Shown piece by piece: positions 22,901-35,775 of a stretch of DNA of 64,000 nucleotides; position 1 is the first letter of the stretch; each line of letters starts with the position of its first letter. The notes beneath the pieces were generated by a model that ran no database searches, was not told the origin of the DNA, and worked only from the letters and a program-made list of their open reading frames with translations. Position numbers and translations under genes: made by a program. The DNA is from Aphelenchoides besseyi. Its lineage: Eukaryota > Nematoda > Chromadorea > Rhabditida > Aphelenchoididae. Location of the stretch: NCBI GenBank assembly GCA_024699855.1, contig JAMPIQ010000002.1, forward strand, positions 8,866,001 through 8,930,000. Direction: 5' to 3'.

Positions 22901-24818
22901 TTTAGGGTTAATCGGATTAATTACGCTCATCATCGTGTATGTCAATTGAATAGCTAGTGCCACGCGCAAGAATCATAAACAGCCAAATTAGCCACGCTAA
23001 ACAACTCGCCAATGCCTTACGGCGATTAAAATCAAACGAGTGTCGTGGCGATAAGAGCCGAGGTTCGAGAAACACTCGCGGACGACCCCGTTTTTCGGCA
23101 ATTCAACCTCCGGGTTTCTGAGTTATTTCGACCCGTCGATTGTCCGTAATCCCCGACATCGTTTTTGTTGTGAAAAGCGACGTCAAGAGCGAACTTCGGT
23201 TTTGTTTCTCGATGATTCTTCACCGTTCCATCGATTAACATGCTTCAACAAATTCGTCAGTTGGTTTTGGAAATCAGAACTAATCGAAGCCAAATTGACG
23301 GCTTGTCCGCAAACGACTTGCGCGTCCTCACAGTCCCCGGAGAAACGGTACTCGAACGGAGTGAATTTCGAAAGCTGTACAACAAAAAGGACCATATGCA
23401 TTTGTTGTCCGGATGGTCAAACAAAAACCACATTGACGGTAATCGGTGCAGCATCAAATTAAAATCACTACTAAATGAAGATCGGTCTCCAGAGACCTTT
23501 CAGTCCACGAGCAGCTAATCGACTTCATTGAGCGTGAACAGACTACTGTAGAGACTCGAGGGAAATTGATAGGAACGATAATTTGAAAAGAAATGCCTAC
23601 GAATCTGCCGCAATTTTTGACGATTATGCCCGTAGATTTGACGTTTACGCTCTCTGGAGGTTATGAACTAGAAGAGACGCATACTGTAATGGATACAAAA
23701 ACTGTATTGAAAAAAGAAGTTTGGATTCTTTTTTGACTTGAGTTAGAAGTCGACGATCGATTCCATTAACTTCTGGTTGCGGTCATTTGCATAACATTGC
23801 AAAGGACATGAGTTAAATTCGACTGCTTTCAAGACCATCTGGCATAAACGAGCGTCGTCGCAGCTGCGAAAAGGCGCAATGTTTTAGCGCCGAACTTGTG
23901 TTCTCGATACCAAGTGATTCCCGACATTGCGCACTCGTCGATTTATCACGCATTTTGACGGCAAATCGCCTCCGACGTCCACTTTGGTTTCAACTTCTTT
24001 TGTCCCCCGCGGCGACGTTTTGTCAGATTTTGAAGTCGCGCATGAAATTGAGGACCAAACGTTCGGAAGAATGGCCAAAGAAAACTCTTTCGAATGACCA
24101 CAAAACCAAAGTCGATTACGAATGAATGCATTGGAATCAACAAACATCAGAAGTTACTACTGTACAACTCTGAAACTGTAATGTTAAGTTCAACGAGATT
24201 TTCATGGCACACTTCAGTTGGATTTACGCTAATCGATTATATTGCACCAAAGGTTGAATGTAATCTGGTCGGGGAGTTTACGAGCAAGACAACAACATGA
24301 CCTCGTTGCCTGCAGGGCAACTGCACATGAAGACGTTTGATGGATGATGAGCGAAAATGAGGAAGAGATTAAAATCGCAGGTTGCCATTCTAATTCTTTG
24401 CACTGTTGCTGAGCATAAAACCGATCATAAAATGCGTCGTCGAAGGTAAATCTAGTGCTCAATGTTCTGTTTTAACTGTACGGTTGATGTAATCAATGAT
24501 CTTTCTTCAAACATTTTCGACAACATAATAAAAGAATATGTTTATGCAGATTACAAAATCAGTTTGAAACTTCAAATAGGATTAACAAACGATATGGCTC
24601 GAAATTGCTTCAAACGTTGATTCGACTGTTAATTCGCCCATCACTTTCGACATCAAAGAAACTGACTGCACTAACGTGTGGATTTCGTTGACGACTGTTC
24701 AAACACACGACCACGAGCAGTTTCAGACTATGGACTCTCGGTTTCAGCATAATGATCTTTGTAAGTCCCCAAGAACTCGGCTATCTGCTTCCGTTGAAAT
24801 CGCATTGATTTGAAAACA
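19912..24818. other. 4.9-kb gene-poor region upstream of the GATA factor
   Basis: Divergent intergenic space between the GATA gene (-) and the phospholipase gene (+). Open frames up to about 130 codons occur, but none has family motifs, plausible splicing or support from neighbouring frames; that length is expected by chance in this much DNA. Three GATA-factor consensus sites lie in the proximal part, and a 13-bp direct repeat occurs at 21338 and 21382. The size suggests complex developmental regulation of the GATA gene. Confidence 0.5.
20278..20818. promoter_or_regulatory. group of WGATAR sites upstream of the GATA gene
   Basis: AGATAA at 20278-20283, TGATAA at 20694-20699 and AGATAA at 20813-20818 match the GATA-factor binding consensus. 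They lie 0.37-0.9 kb upstream of the GATA gene's start codon. Such sites are short and arise by chance, so a role in autoregulation is only a hypothesis. Confidence 0.3.
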
Positions 24819-25808
24819 ATGGGCCGATGGGATGACGAAATGCCGCTTCTCGTCGAAACAAGTGGTAATTTTGAAGAACGCACATTGACTGCAATCTCTT
24901 GTTTCAGATTTTCATCACGGTTATCGAAAAGAAGGAACAACCGTTTACGTTGCACGTCGAGGACCATTGAATCGTGGCGGAATGAGTGGTGGGACAATCA
25001 AATTGACTTTTGCATTGATGTTTCTCATTCTTCTAACCCTCATATTTATTGTAACTGCTCGTTATTCCAATCAAGTCAGAAACTCAACTGTAAACATTAA
25101 GAAGGTGCCGATGACGTCAAAAATCAAAAGAAGCACAACGCAAACGCTGAAAACAGTTACAATCAAGCCGCTGGTACGAATACGCCCAACACCAAAGTTG
25201 AAGCAATTAAAACAAACGACTTCTCGCGCTTCAATCCAAAAGAATTATCGGAACGATCAAGTCACTAAACTTCATGGCTCATGGGAATGCGGTTCGGCTG
25301 CTGTATCGAAACAAATCTCAAAACAACTAATTGAGCGAGATTGTCCACAACTACTAAGTAAGTCTCATTTTATCTTTAATCAAACGTTGTTTGTAGACTC
25401 AGTAAATGGGTGCTGCAGGGTACACGACTTGTGTTAAGTGCTTCATTTTATGTAAATGTTTGAATCTAGATATTACAGTTATGATGAACAGTTGGGCCAA
25501 AAAGAATGTGATGAAGGATTTTGCGATTGCTTGAATGTATGTTTATCAGTAGAGTTATGAGCCTAATTAATTTAGAGAGTAACTTTGGATCCTATTTCGA
25601 ATTCAACAGCAAAATGTCACGATGACCATGGCCTTTGGTTTTGTGAGATGGTTAAGGCCTTCGGAGATTCATACTACGAGAATGCTGGATTGTATGTTTT
25701 GAAGATCTTAAAATTTCAAATGTTTTTAATTTCAGGAACACAACTTTGCACGTTGGTTTTGTTGATATTTTCGGTGAACCGCAAAAGTTGCCATTAAATC
25801 AAGGATGA
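24819..25808 (+). CDS. membrane-anchored phospholipase A2-like protein
   Basis: The first exon (MGRWDDEMPLLVETS) is joined by a 43-nt intron to DFHHGYRKEGTTVYVARRG. One strong TM segment follows (LTFALMFLILLTLIFIVTA, about residues 46-64), then a Lys/Thr-rich stalk and the catalytic domain. That domain contains WECGSAA, CPQLLNSVNGCCRVHDLCY, CDEGFCDCLN and LWFCEMV. CCRVHDLC matches the CCxxHDxC active site of secreted-type PLA2 enzymes, with the catalytic His-Asp pair present. The arrangement resembles nematode PLA2-like proteins rather than venom enzymes. A signal anchor instead of a cleaved signal peptide predicts a type II protein with the enzyme outside the cell or in the lumen. It ends EPQKLPLNQG at 25808, 48 bases before the stop of the convergent receptor gene. 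Confidence 0.83.
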
Positions 25809-25856
25809 TTGTTCCGTTTATTTCTTGTGTACAATGAAAAAGATACCAACTGAACG

Positions 25857-27047
25857 TCAATTTCTCTGTTTCGACCACTTGTCAAAATCAGTGTTCCAGC
25901 AATCGGTTAGATTTTCGAAGTAAACCACTGTCTTTTCTTCGCCAACAAATCCTTGAAACGTGGGTTTGACGTTTGCGCTATGAGGATGAAAGTAACGACG
26001 ATAAGTGCGCAAGAGTCGTAGATTTAGAGCAAAACACGAAACGTCGAATATCATGTGCAGCAAATGAAAAAACCAATTAGTGTATGCCTATTTGAACAAC
26101 CAACCTGATGAACAGTCAAGACAATGAAGTCTGTTCCATCGCGATCTTCAAGTAAATAGACGTGAGCAAGCAATGCAGTAGGTAGTCCAAAAAAGATTGT
26201 GAATCCGTACAAAACAATCTGCGGAAACAGAATGTTCATCGTATTCATATTTTCGTGAACTTGATAGCGAGTTGCGAGAGCAAACTCGTTTTGTTGTAGC
26301 ATTTTATTCTTTTTGTACAACCAAATCAAAAACTAGAAATTAAGATTTTTGCATCGACATTACGACGAAAACCTTACGAAAACTGAGATAACGTAGGTGA
26401 CAGCTGCGAGAAGCCAAACATAAGTCATCAAAAAGGGATATTGCTCGGTACTCAAACAACCTTCACGTGTAGTCGAAATATCAAATTCGGCCGTAAGAAC
26501 CGTTTGATAAATAACCAAATAAACGGCAAATGATAATGCAACAACAATCTGAAATAGAAGCTGACGAAGCACTTCTTCAAGTCTTATGTTACTTCTCCAA
26601 CCAACAACGCAATTCCAATGTGACCGTTTTTTAGTTCGTAGTTATGACGCATTAACGTAGCCAAGAGCCTTTCCAATCCCAACGAAAAGATGCTCAACGA
26701 GAAAAGAATGAGTGAAGCAGAGTAGAAGGGTGATAGAACGAAACAAAAGAGATTCGACCAATAAGGATCTGAGTTCCAAGCGATGTAATAGACGACATGA
26801 ACTGCCAAACGTGCAACATTAATTACGTTGTACTGAACAAGAAGAGCAGACTGAAAGGTATCAATATTTTGTGAGTAATGGAGGAAGAACTAATTACCAA
26901 AAGAAGTCGAAAATTAAGATGAATAATCGAAATCTTCTTGAATTTCAATATTAAAGAGATACTTAAAACCATTGTTAGTGTAAGGAAAACCCCTTGGGTT
27001 ATTTGCATTTTGTAATAAGTCAATTCCCAGTCAATCCACTGGTCCAT
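25857..27047 (-). CDS. serpentine 7TM receptor, Sra/Sre-like
   Basis: Starts MDQWIDWELTYYKM at 27047. Successive exons give seven hydrophobic segments, including ITQGVFLTLTMVLSISLIL, YNVINVARLAVHVVYYIA, the third with LFSLSIFSLGLERLLATLM, IVVALSFAVYLVIYQTVL and IVLYGFTIFFGLPTALLAHV. The GLERLLAT sequence at the cytosolic end of TM3 matches the ER-x2-AT motif of the Sra superfamily of nematode chemoreceptors. It is likely a G-protein-coupled sensory receptor, ligand unknown. The final junction, before LLHMIFDVSCFALNLRLLRTYRRY, is ambiguous: the best-fitting 41-nt intron (26064-26104) would end in AT, while a 35-nt GT-AG alternative changes the sequence to FIAYTNWFFHLLHM. The 3' end nearly touches the phospholipase gene. 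Confidence 0.82.
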
Positions 27048-27411
27048 TTCGAATCAACTAATCGAAAGCAAACAACGAACTTCACAGCTTTTGGACTGAA
27101 AATCAGAATGCGGAAATATACGAATTCGGTCTCGTTTTGACGCATTCAGCCCTTGAGGTAATTAGAATCTTTTGAACTTATTCCTAGAACCCGACGGCTT
27201 CAAAGTCGATGTCGTCAAATTCGTGAAAGAGAACTAGTCAAATGTCTTACATCACTAGCGTTTATTAACGACTGTAGGCATCCACTAGTTGGTTTTAGAT
27301 ACACAAAATTAAGATTAGATTTTGAAGAACAATAATCAACGGATATCGACCATAAATTTATGGAGCATTCGCATCGTGAAATGAGCTTGTTTTACGAGCG
27401 ATCGAAACGAT
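27048..27411. other. short intergenic region
   Basis: About 360 bases between the 7TM receptor start and the end of the SAMHD1 gene. It should hold the receptor promoter and SAMHD1 3' UTR. Nothing else is seen. Confidence 0.4.
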
Positions 27412-29281
27412 CTAAAAACTCAAAAATCTGATTGATGATTGTAAACAAAAGCTCACGTGATTGTTTATGAACTCTTTTAACGCACTTTCATGCTTCGAGC
27501 GAACATTTTCTTTTGAATCATAATCAGCGTACACAAAACAGATCGATTTGCCGGCAGCATTAAGACCCGACTATAAAAGTAAATGGTAATCAGATCAATT
27601 AACTTACATTTTGTTCCGGTTCAAATTGCAACTTATAGATTCCTCCCTGCTTGTCGAAAAAGATTGAACGCATAAGCGGATGAACGCGACTTCCAAGACC
27701 CTGATTGATGGACGCATCCAGAATTGTAATTTTGGATTCAGTCAATCCACGTTCAGCCAAAAAGGATTTGACTTTTGCTTTTTGTTCGTCAATTTTCGAC
27801 TCGTCTCCAACGTTCCATTGGCCGATCCATTTCGGTTGTTGTCGTAAGTCTATTTGCTTAAGAATATTCTTTGCTGCTTCCATCTCGGGGACTTCAGACA
27901 GAATAATCTGTAAAATATACGGTTGGAATGAACGATTTTATTGCTGAACTAACCGAACTTAAAACAATCTCATCGTTTAACTGCGTGTAAACACTCATGT
28001 CCTTGTACGCTTCACTCATCTTGTACTTCTTTCCGGTGTCCGGACTCGTGAACAGAAGATGATCATTGGCGATGGTCAGCATGCGAACATACCTGAAAGT
28101 TCGGTAAGATATCAACAGTAAGTTTGCTTACATCTCTTCAAATATCAAACTCGTCTTGTGCTTATAGAGCTTCTCATATAACTGAGTTCGCGTCTCGTGA
28201 GTACATCTAATATCAGGTTCGCACTAAATCTTTTCATTGTTTAATTTCAGTGACAGTTAGAGCTTACTTTTGCCGAGTAACCAATGCGAAGGTAGCCGAG
28301 TTCTTCGTCATAAAGAATTCGAACGTTGTTCAACAAACGTTGTTTGGCATCCTAGAAATTGTTTCGATGAATACGTAGAAATTTCCACTCACGCAATTGA
28401 ATGAAACAGCGCATTTCGATAATGTGGAATCTCTAATAAAGTATTCCATTTTATCAACATCAAGTCCCGAGTGAACGTTCGAAATGATGTCAAAGAGAAA
28501 ACTTTTGTTTTTTGCGCGTCCTTTCGGAATCCATTCGCCAACATTAGACACCTAAATTCAAAATGTTAAGATTTGTTTATATCCATCGTTCACTTACGAG
28601 CGGCTTTGGAGGATTTATTAGTTCTTGGATGAATGTGTAGTCTTCCTTGCACAAAAAATTGTCGAGAACCTGTTTCACATGCGAATTTTTCTCCAACATG
28701 TACTCGAACATCATGAACGAAAGCTCTTCGTGCTAAAACATTTCTTCTCATAGTCGAATGAAGGAACTTACAGACCACTCGCCGTTAACACGTTTGCGAA
28801 AAGGTCCGTCAAAGGTATGCGAAAATGGGCCATGTCCCAAATCGTGAATCAATCCAGCAATCGAAAGACAAAGCATATCTCGACCCGTGATTGAAACATC
28901 TTTCTAGAGCCAACCACAATCGTTACTTCTGTTATATAACTTACAAAAAGAGTCTTCAACGTTTCTCCAAGGTCAAATGCCAACATCGATACACTAAAAA
29001 TACACAGGTTGTGGATTGAGAACGACATACGCCAAAGAATGCGAAAATCGTTTGTGTTCCGCAGTCGGAAAAACGTGAAACACTGGGCCAGTCTGTTTGA
29101 TTTTTCGCAATCTTTGAAATTGCTCGGTGTCGATGATAAGTTGCAAGGGCCAGTGCAATTTGATTGGACCGAAAACACAATCGTTGATGTGAATCTGAAA
29201 CTGAGTCAGAGTGTAAAACGAACAGGAACTTGCCGATTCCACATCATAAGACGGCCATTCAACGTGTTCACGGACGTCCAT
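27412..29281 (-). CDS. SAMHD1: SAMHD1-like HD-domain dNTP triphosphohydrolase
   Basis: The proposed start [16 protein letters not shown] at 29281 leads into [13 protein letters not shown], then [36 protein letters not shown]. The HD pair follows in [24 protein letters not shown], with [13 protein letters not shown] after it. [14 protein letters not shown] supplies the last metal ligand. These are the catalytic landmarks of SAMHD1, which splits dNTPs into nucleoside and triphosphate and keeps cellular dNTP pools low. The C-terminal exons ([44 protein letters not shown]) continue in frame to a stop at 27412. All metal-binding residues that can be recognised are present. No N-terminal SAM domain is visible, unlike the vertebrate protein; an upstream exon cannot be excluded. 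Confidence 0.88.
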
Positions 29282-30561
29282 TTCGATTGGAAAACAAATC
29301 GAAGCGCGGATTCTACGCGTAGTGCCGGTTGACGGACTGAAAGAAACGATTGTTTTTGTACCAGAAGTCGAACAACGAAAAGATGTCAACAGCAATCGCC
29401 AATTCGCGTTGTTTGGATTACAGATTTGGAGTCTTAAGATGCAATCAAATTTAACGCAAACGATCTCGCTTTCTATTGAACAAATAACACGCAAACAAAT
29501 CATGAATATTCGCCATCAATCCTCTGAATGCGAGTTGGCTGGAAAACGTAGCGACAGATCATAACCAGCGAACAAAATGAATTTCATTTGTAAAAGAACG
29601 CAATCGATTGCTTTTCTCTCTCATTTACTGTGACGGTCTCCGTATTCCAATGTGAGAAGAGAAAATCGACGTGGTTGTCAGAATAAAAATTTAAACAAAA
29701 TCGTTCGGCTGCTATGATTAACATTTCGTAGTGTTCCCAGTCAAAGTCGTTTTGTTGTTAAAGAACGTGCATTCCAACAATCGTTGCTTTCTATTGCACT
29801 TAATTTCGATGTTAATTCAAAAGCGTAATCACAATTTGTCATACACAGTCAATGCAATCTGGTATACATAACCTCTTACACAATGGTTCTTTGTAATCAC
29901 CTTAGCAGCTTACTTCTGCTTCTTTGAATTCTGAGTATTCTGAGTTTCTTCTGAGCGGTTGAATAGTTCCGGTTAACGTTGTGATATGGTGAACGTTTTT
30001 GTCAGTTTATGAGATCCATTCAACTGCAAGTATTACAATTGTGTGTTTGAAAGTTGTGTATAATTCGGCTATTGACGTAACAATGGAGTTGTCAACAGCT
30101 GTTTTTCGAGTCATCTTGTAACGCGGAACATACGAAGTTGATGTTTTTTATCGTCAATCTGAAAAATGATTGACATAAAACTTGAACATTAGTGTAATAA
30201 ACACATGATTAACTAGTCAATTTTTCACCTGTGCATCGAATTATGTTTGAATATGGCATTTCAATTTGACTGCTCTGTGGTTAGGAAATCGACGGGATGT
30301 AAGACGTGAATTTGTAATTCCATCAGTGCGGTCCTCGAGTAAATGTCAATAAACGAAACGTCGACAAATTCACGTTTTGAATTTGGAGTTGTGTCTGAGA
30401 GTCCAGCGATTCGTTTTAGTGGTCTGTATTTTGCTTTCAAACGTGAGAGCTTGTTGTTCATTGACTCGGAGCATATATGAGCTATGAACAGTTACATCTT
30501 GGGTCGAATAGATTTGGTTGGTTAAATTCATCGACCTCAAATTGAATTGTTCTTGCAGATA
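29282..30561. other. divergent intergenic region
   Basis: About 1.3 kb between SAMHD1 (-) and a 7TM receptor (+). A 66-codon open frame on the minus strand (30261-30461) begins with a true ATG but has no family signature. No other feature is supported. Confidence 0.4.
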
Positions 30562-31944
30562 ATGCGGTCGATGGAGTTATTTTCTGGACTGCTATGCGTG
30601 ATATTTAATCTATATTTCATAATAAAACTGTCGCAACTTTCGATTTTCAATCGAAACCTGAAAATTGTTTTAGTAAGTAAACAAATAGAAGAAGTTGCTT
30701 ACATTTTCAGAACGCTATTAGTTTATCTGTTGCAATCATGAGTTTGACGCATTTTACTTTGGGTCAAATTGAATACGAGAGTTACGCAATTGAGAAAGGC
30801 AAATATGTGCAAGCAGCGATCGTGCATCTTCTTCAATTCATTTGCCAAATTTGTGCGCTTTGCAACGATGTTAAATGGTTGTTAGTTGCCTTGGAGCGTA
30901 CGATCGCTTATAGACAGCGGTTGATATACGAGAATCATGATGGAATTGGAAAACGTATTGTTATTGGTTTTTGTAAGTTGAACGGAGAATGCATAATTAA
31001 TGGCTTTAGTTTCCATTACTGTAACAGTTATGGCCATCAAAGCTTTGCTCTATTACTTTTTCGATACAGAACTCAACATCGACGAGAGACTGGACGCCGG
31101 TTTTTCAATTCAAGCCTCTCCTATGTTTTACATTTACTTTGGTCATTCCATCACAGTTATCGGATGGCTACTAGCCGTGTATGTAAGTCGACAGTAAGTG
31201 TGTTTAAAGTGCTTTCAGCAATTTCGACAACTTGAAATCGCCGTCAAAGAAGCGACATACGGAAATCTTTCCGTGCGCTTCGAAGAGACTCAGACAGCAA
31301 CCGTATTGAGAGCACTAAGACCATTACTGTTTGCTTATGGATATAAGTCTTTGAATAATGATTGTCTGCAGAAATGCTCGACAACAGTAAAAATGAGCAA
31401 AAGTTTTCAATTTTAAGGGAAAAACGTCAGATTTCGTTACGATTTTCTGCGAATTCGCTTATTTTTTTACTGTCGTCGAGCATTTGAACAGACAATCATT
31501 ATTCCAATGTTTTACATGGACTATTTGGTGCACTTCTTGCCGTCCCATTGTTCTTCTACGTTCAAATGAAAGGTTATGATAGTCGGTCGTTGGTCTACCA
31601 AGTTTTGTGCAATGTGAGTGATTTTCGATCGTCTTGATATTGAGATTTAGGTTGCTTTCTTGATCATAAGCATCTACAACTTTTGTTTCGTCGCTTATTT
31701 GATGATCAAGTTCAAACCATTGCGTCGTGTGATTTTCCATGATTTCTGTGTACTTTTTTCGATCGAATATTTTGAACACACAGGAGGGACTGTTAAACCT
31801 ATCGCTACCCAAGAACTTCATTTTCAAGCGTTGAATGCAGCTTGGAATCAAGGGAATTCGATATTGGAGTATTTTAAACGTTTCTATCTTTCAGAAGAGA
31901 AAGCACGTGGAAAGCGAATAATTGAGTTTTCAACTATTGCATGA
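30562..31944 (+). CDS. serpentine 7TM receptor with a hairpin intron
   Basis: Starts MRSMELFSGLLCVIF at 30562, directly behind a good acceptor (TTGTTCTTGCAG), possibly a spliced-leader site. Six exons give seven TM segments. TM3 ends WLLVALERTIAYRQ, close to the LER motif of Sra-like receptors. Cytosolic loop 3 contains GNLSVRFEETQTATVLRALRPLL, resembling the Sre-family loop. TM6 reads LHGLFGALLAVPLFFY and TM7 QVLCNVAFLIISIYNFCFVAYL. Introns are 35-44 nt except the one at 31364-31491 (128 nt), which consists largely of terminal inverted repeats. Removing it joins LNND and NHYSNVLHG in frame. The C-terminal tail is long (about 70 residues) and ends EFSTIA. Probable chemosensory GPCR, ligand unknown. 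Confidence 0.8.
31354..31503. repeat. 150-bp inverted-repeat element forming an intron
   Basis: The left arm (31354-31397) and right arm (about 31458-31503) are near-perfect reverse complements over about 44 bases. Shared blocks are AATAATGATTGTCTG, AAATGCTCGAC and ACAGTAAAAA. The donor GT (31364) and acceptor AG (31490-31491) both lie inside the arms, so the element is essentially the intron. No transposase is encoded. Confidence 0.75.
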
Positions 31945-32465
31945 AATTATCGAGATCTCGAATAGCCAGTCGTACAAGTTCTGCGTTTCTGTTCATACGT
32001 TCTGATGGCTATTTAAAATTACTGATGAATAAAACGAGTTTGTTCAGCGATTGCGTTCAAGCATAACAAACACCTAAATCAATTCATATCGATGTTATCA
32101 ATGTAGATGCTCGTGAAAGAGACTTGATCAAAATTATTGCGTTTTCCACTGGAACAAAGGTCTTTCCAATGAAAGAATGTAGTTTCAAGTCACATTCTTT
32201 TATTTACACAAACATTTCTCTAGTGTTGAACAATTATCTGTTCCTTAAATGTGACAGTAACGTTGACAAATTAAGTGTAAACCAAATGATTAAATCGAAA
32301 AACATTTCTTTGAGAACTCAAAACTCACATTTCTGGTTATCAACCTTATCAGTGTTTGCCCACGTTTCTGTGACGTTTGCTAGCGTACAAATACCATCGA
32401 AACAAGAGCTAATTATTAATGTGCTTACTACAACCGTTTCTGTGAACTCAACTTTGTTCTTCAGC
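31945..32465. other. intergenic region
   Basis: About 520 bases. An open frame at 32124-32474 has no family motif and could at most contain upstream exons of the small gene at 32466. Nothing else is recognised. Confidence 0.35.
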
Positions 32466-32848
32466 TATGACTGAATCAGTGCCAACCAATCAAACGCTGC
32501 GGTTCACGTGGAGAGAAACGGAGAAAGTGATTGCAATAACAAACGGCGGTGCTCATAGTTTGTGTATCTTCAAATAAAAACATTTTTTTCGATGTTTTAC
32601 CAGTCATAAACACAGCAACCTCGTTAGAAGCAATTCAAACTTCATTGCTTTACGTTCGACCTCGTGATACAGTTCTTATTGTGCCTATGCCTTCTGGAAT
32701 GCTTCAAGTCAATTTGTTTTCGACCGTTATGCTTACAATCACGGTGAAAGAAAGTTTGGTGGGGAATAGGCAAGACGTTGATGCGACTCTTGGATTCTTT
32801 GTTCGTGGTCAAGTGAAGTCGCCCATCGAAATTGTGAAATTAGAGTAG
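32466..32848 (+). CDS. small protein of unknown function
   Basis: Two exons separated by a 45-nt intron (about 32558-32602, GTTTGTG...TTACCAG) encode about 112 residues starting MTESVPTNQTLRFTW and ending SPIEIVKLE. An acceptor (TTCTTCAG) sits 3 bases before the ATG, so trans-splicing is plausible. There is no signal peptide or TM segment. The predicted all-beta character and the pattern ITNGGA ... LLYVRPRD are faintly reminiscent of the small MSP/SSP sperm-protein fold, but the match is too weak for a call. Confidence 0.5.
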
Positions 32849-34683
<1,835 letters not shown>

Positions 34684-34737
34684 CGAACAGAAAGATTGCC
34701 ATTTCTACTTACACACATCAAACGCGCATTCTTCAGC

Positions 34738-35123
34738 TTAGCGGAATTCCCAGTGCTTTTGCTTCGATAATTTTTTATTGTTTGCTTTTCGTATTCCGTT
34801 TCTTTCAAACCGCATTTTATATAATCGGTCATATTCTCTAGTTTCACGAATACTCTTAAGTGAATTCCGTTCAAAGTAAGACTCCATCTTTTCATCGAGT
34901 CCCCAAAATTCTTTGTCAGTGAATAAATACAAGTCGAATGGAAGTGTATCGGAGGTAGTAACACGAACAAACTGGAGAGCAACGGATAATTGGAATTTGC
35001 TGAAGCATCAAAATAACAAGTCGATAATACTCACGTTAATTGCGGGACTAATGAAACGTTCACAGATTGTGTGTGCAAGTCAACCGCCGAGTAGTTTATT
35101 CTTTGTAAATCTATAGATGTCAT
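34738..35123 (-). CDS. small conserved-looking protein, function unknown
   Basis: Two exons joined by a 35-nt intron (about 34998-35032) give about 116 residues beginning MTSIDLQRINYSAVDL at 35123 and ending KLSKQKHWEFR. The C-terminal half is highly charged (YFERNSLKSIRETREYDRLYKMRFERNGIRK) and has no cysteine. A clean frame through the intron and the strongly biased composition suggest a real gene. It lies convergent with rab-27, 55 bases from its stop. No signal peptide or TM segment is seen. Such basic, short proteins are often ribosomal or mitochondrial, but that is a guess. Confidence 0.55.
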
Positions 35124-35370
35124 TAACACGTTCCATTGAAATCCCAATGGAAATTTTTATCTAAACTCACTAACTACGGGTACTAATATTCAAAGGTTAT
35201 TGTGTGGAACTGTTGGTTAGTCGAGCTGTCTCTAATAAAACGATGAACAATTATGCCAATGTGATCCCGACTGTGTGTACTATTCAACGTATTTATATTC
35301 AATTGGATGCTTGACATTGATTTTGACGCCTTTTCAATTGTATTGCGTAGCGGCGTAGACGCCTCGAGAA

Positions 35371-35775
35371 ATGAAAGTGATGAAAACACTACTACTTGTT
35401 GGGAACTTCTGCAATTTACTAGTCACTTTGACGTCGACTTTAACTCAACTGGTTCATGTTAGTCAGCTTATATATTTTAAACAAACGTAACTTTTAGATA
35501 TCTATCGTTTTTGGTGGGAGTTTTATCGGTGCTTTGCGATATTTCGGTTCGACAGTTTTTCTCTGCTTATTATGTTTTGTAGTGCGTTGTTGAGCATTGT
35601 AAGAGCGAGTTACAGTGTTGCTTTCATTATTCAACAACAAGCAACGAGTGGTCCATTTACTCAAGGAATTTTGTGTGAGTTGAACAGTTTGTTGGACGGT
35701 TTCACAGAGTCGTTTTTCACACGCACAAATCACATCAAAAGTATAACCGCAATAGCTACTAATTGTGAATAGAAT
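35371..35775 (+). pseudogene. possible remnant of a 7TM receptor
   Basis: MKVMKTLLLVGNFCNLLVTL starts a hydrophobic segment. After an intron-like gap (about 35461-35499), FSLLIMFCSALLSIVRASY and the adjacent VAFIIQQQ form a second hydrophobic segment in a frame that the GT-AG splice does not enter. The splice-consistent frame stops soon after. This looks like the first two TM segments of a nematode receptor with a broken frame, but it may be noncoding. Confidence 0.3.

Noticed and set aside
22556..22957. 133-codon ATG frame in the region upstream of the GATA gene
   Set aside because: No intron, motif or composition signal; a frame of this length is expected by chance in about 5 kb searched in six frames.
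21000..24700. CRISPR array, prophage or bacterial operon
   Set aside because: No spaced direct repeats, no ribosome-binding sites and no intron-free gene runs; the window is eukaryotic throughout.
30261..30461. 66-codon minus-strand ATG frame
   Set aside because: Composition looks somewhat coding, but there is no motif, no splice partner and no poly(A) signal close by; not enough to call a gene.
32124..32474. Open frame directly before the orphan gene at 32466
   Set aside because: Begins with a non-ATG codon in the extended form, has no motif, and the downstream acceptor suggests that the real start is at 32466.
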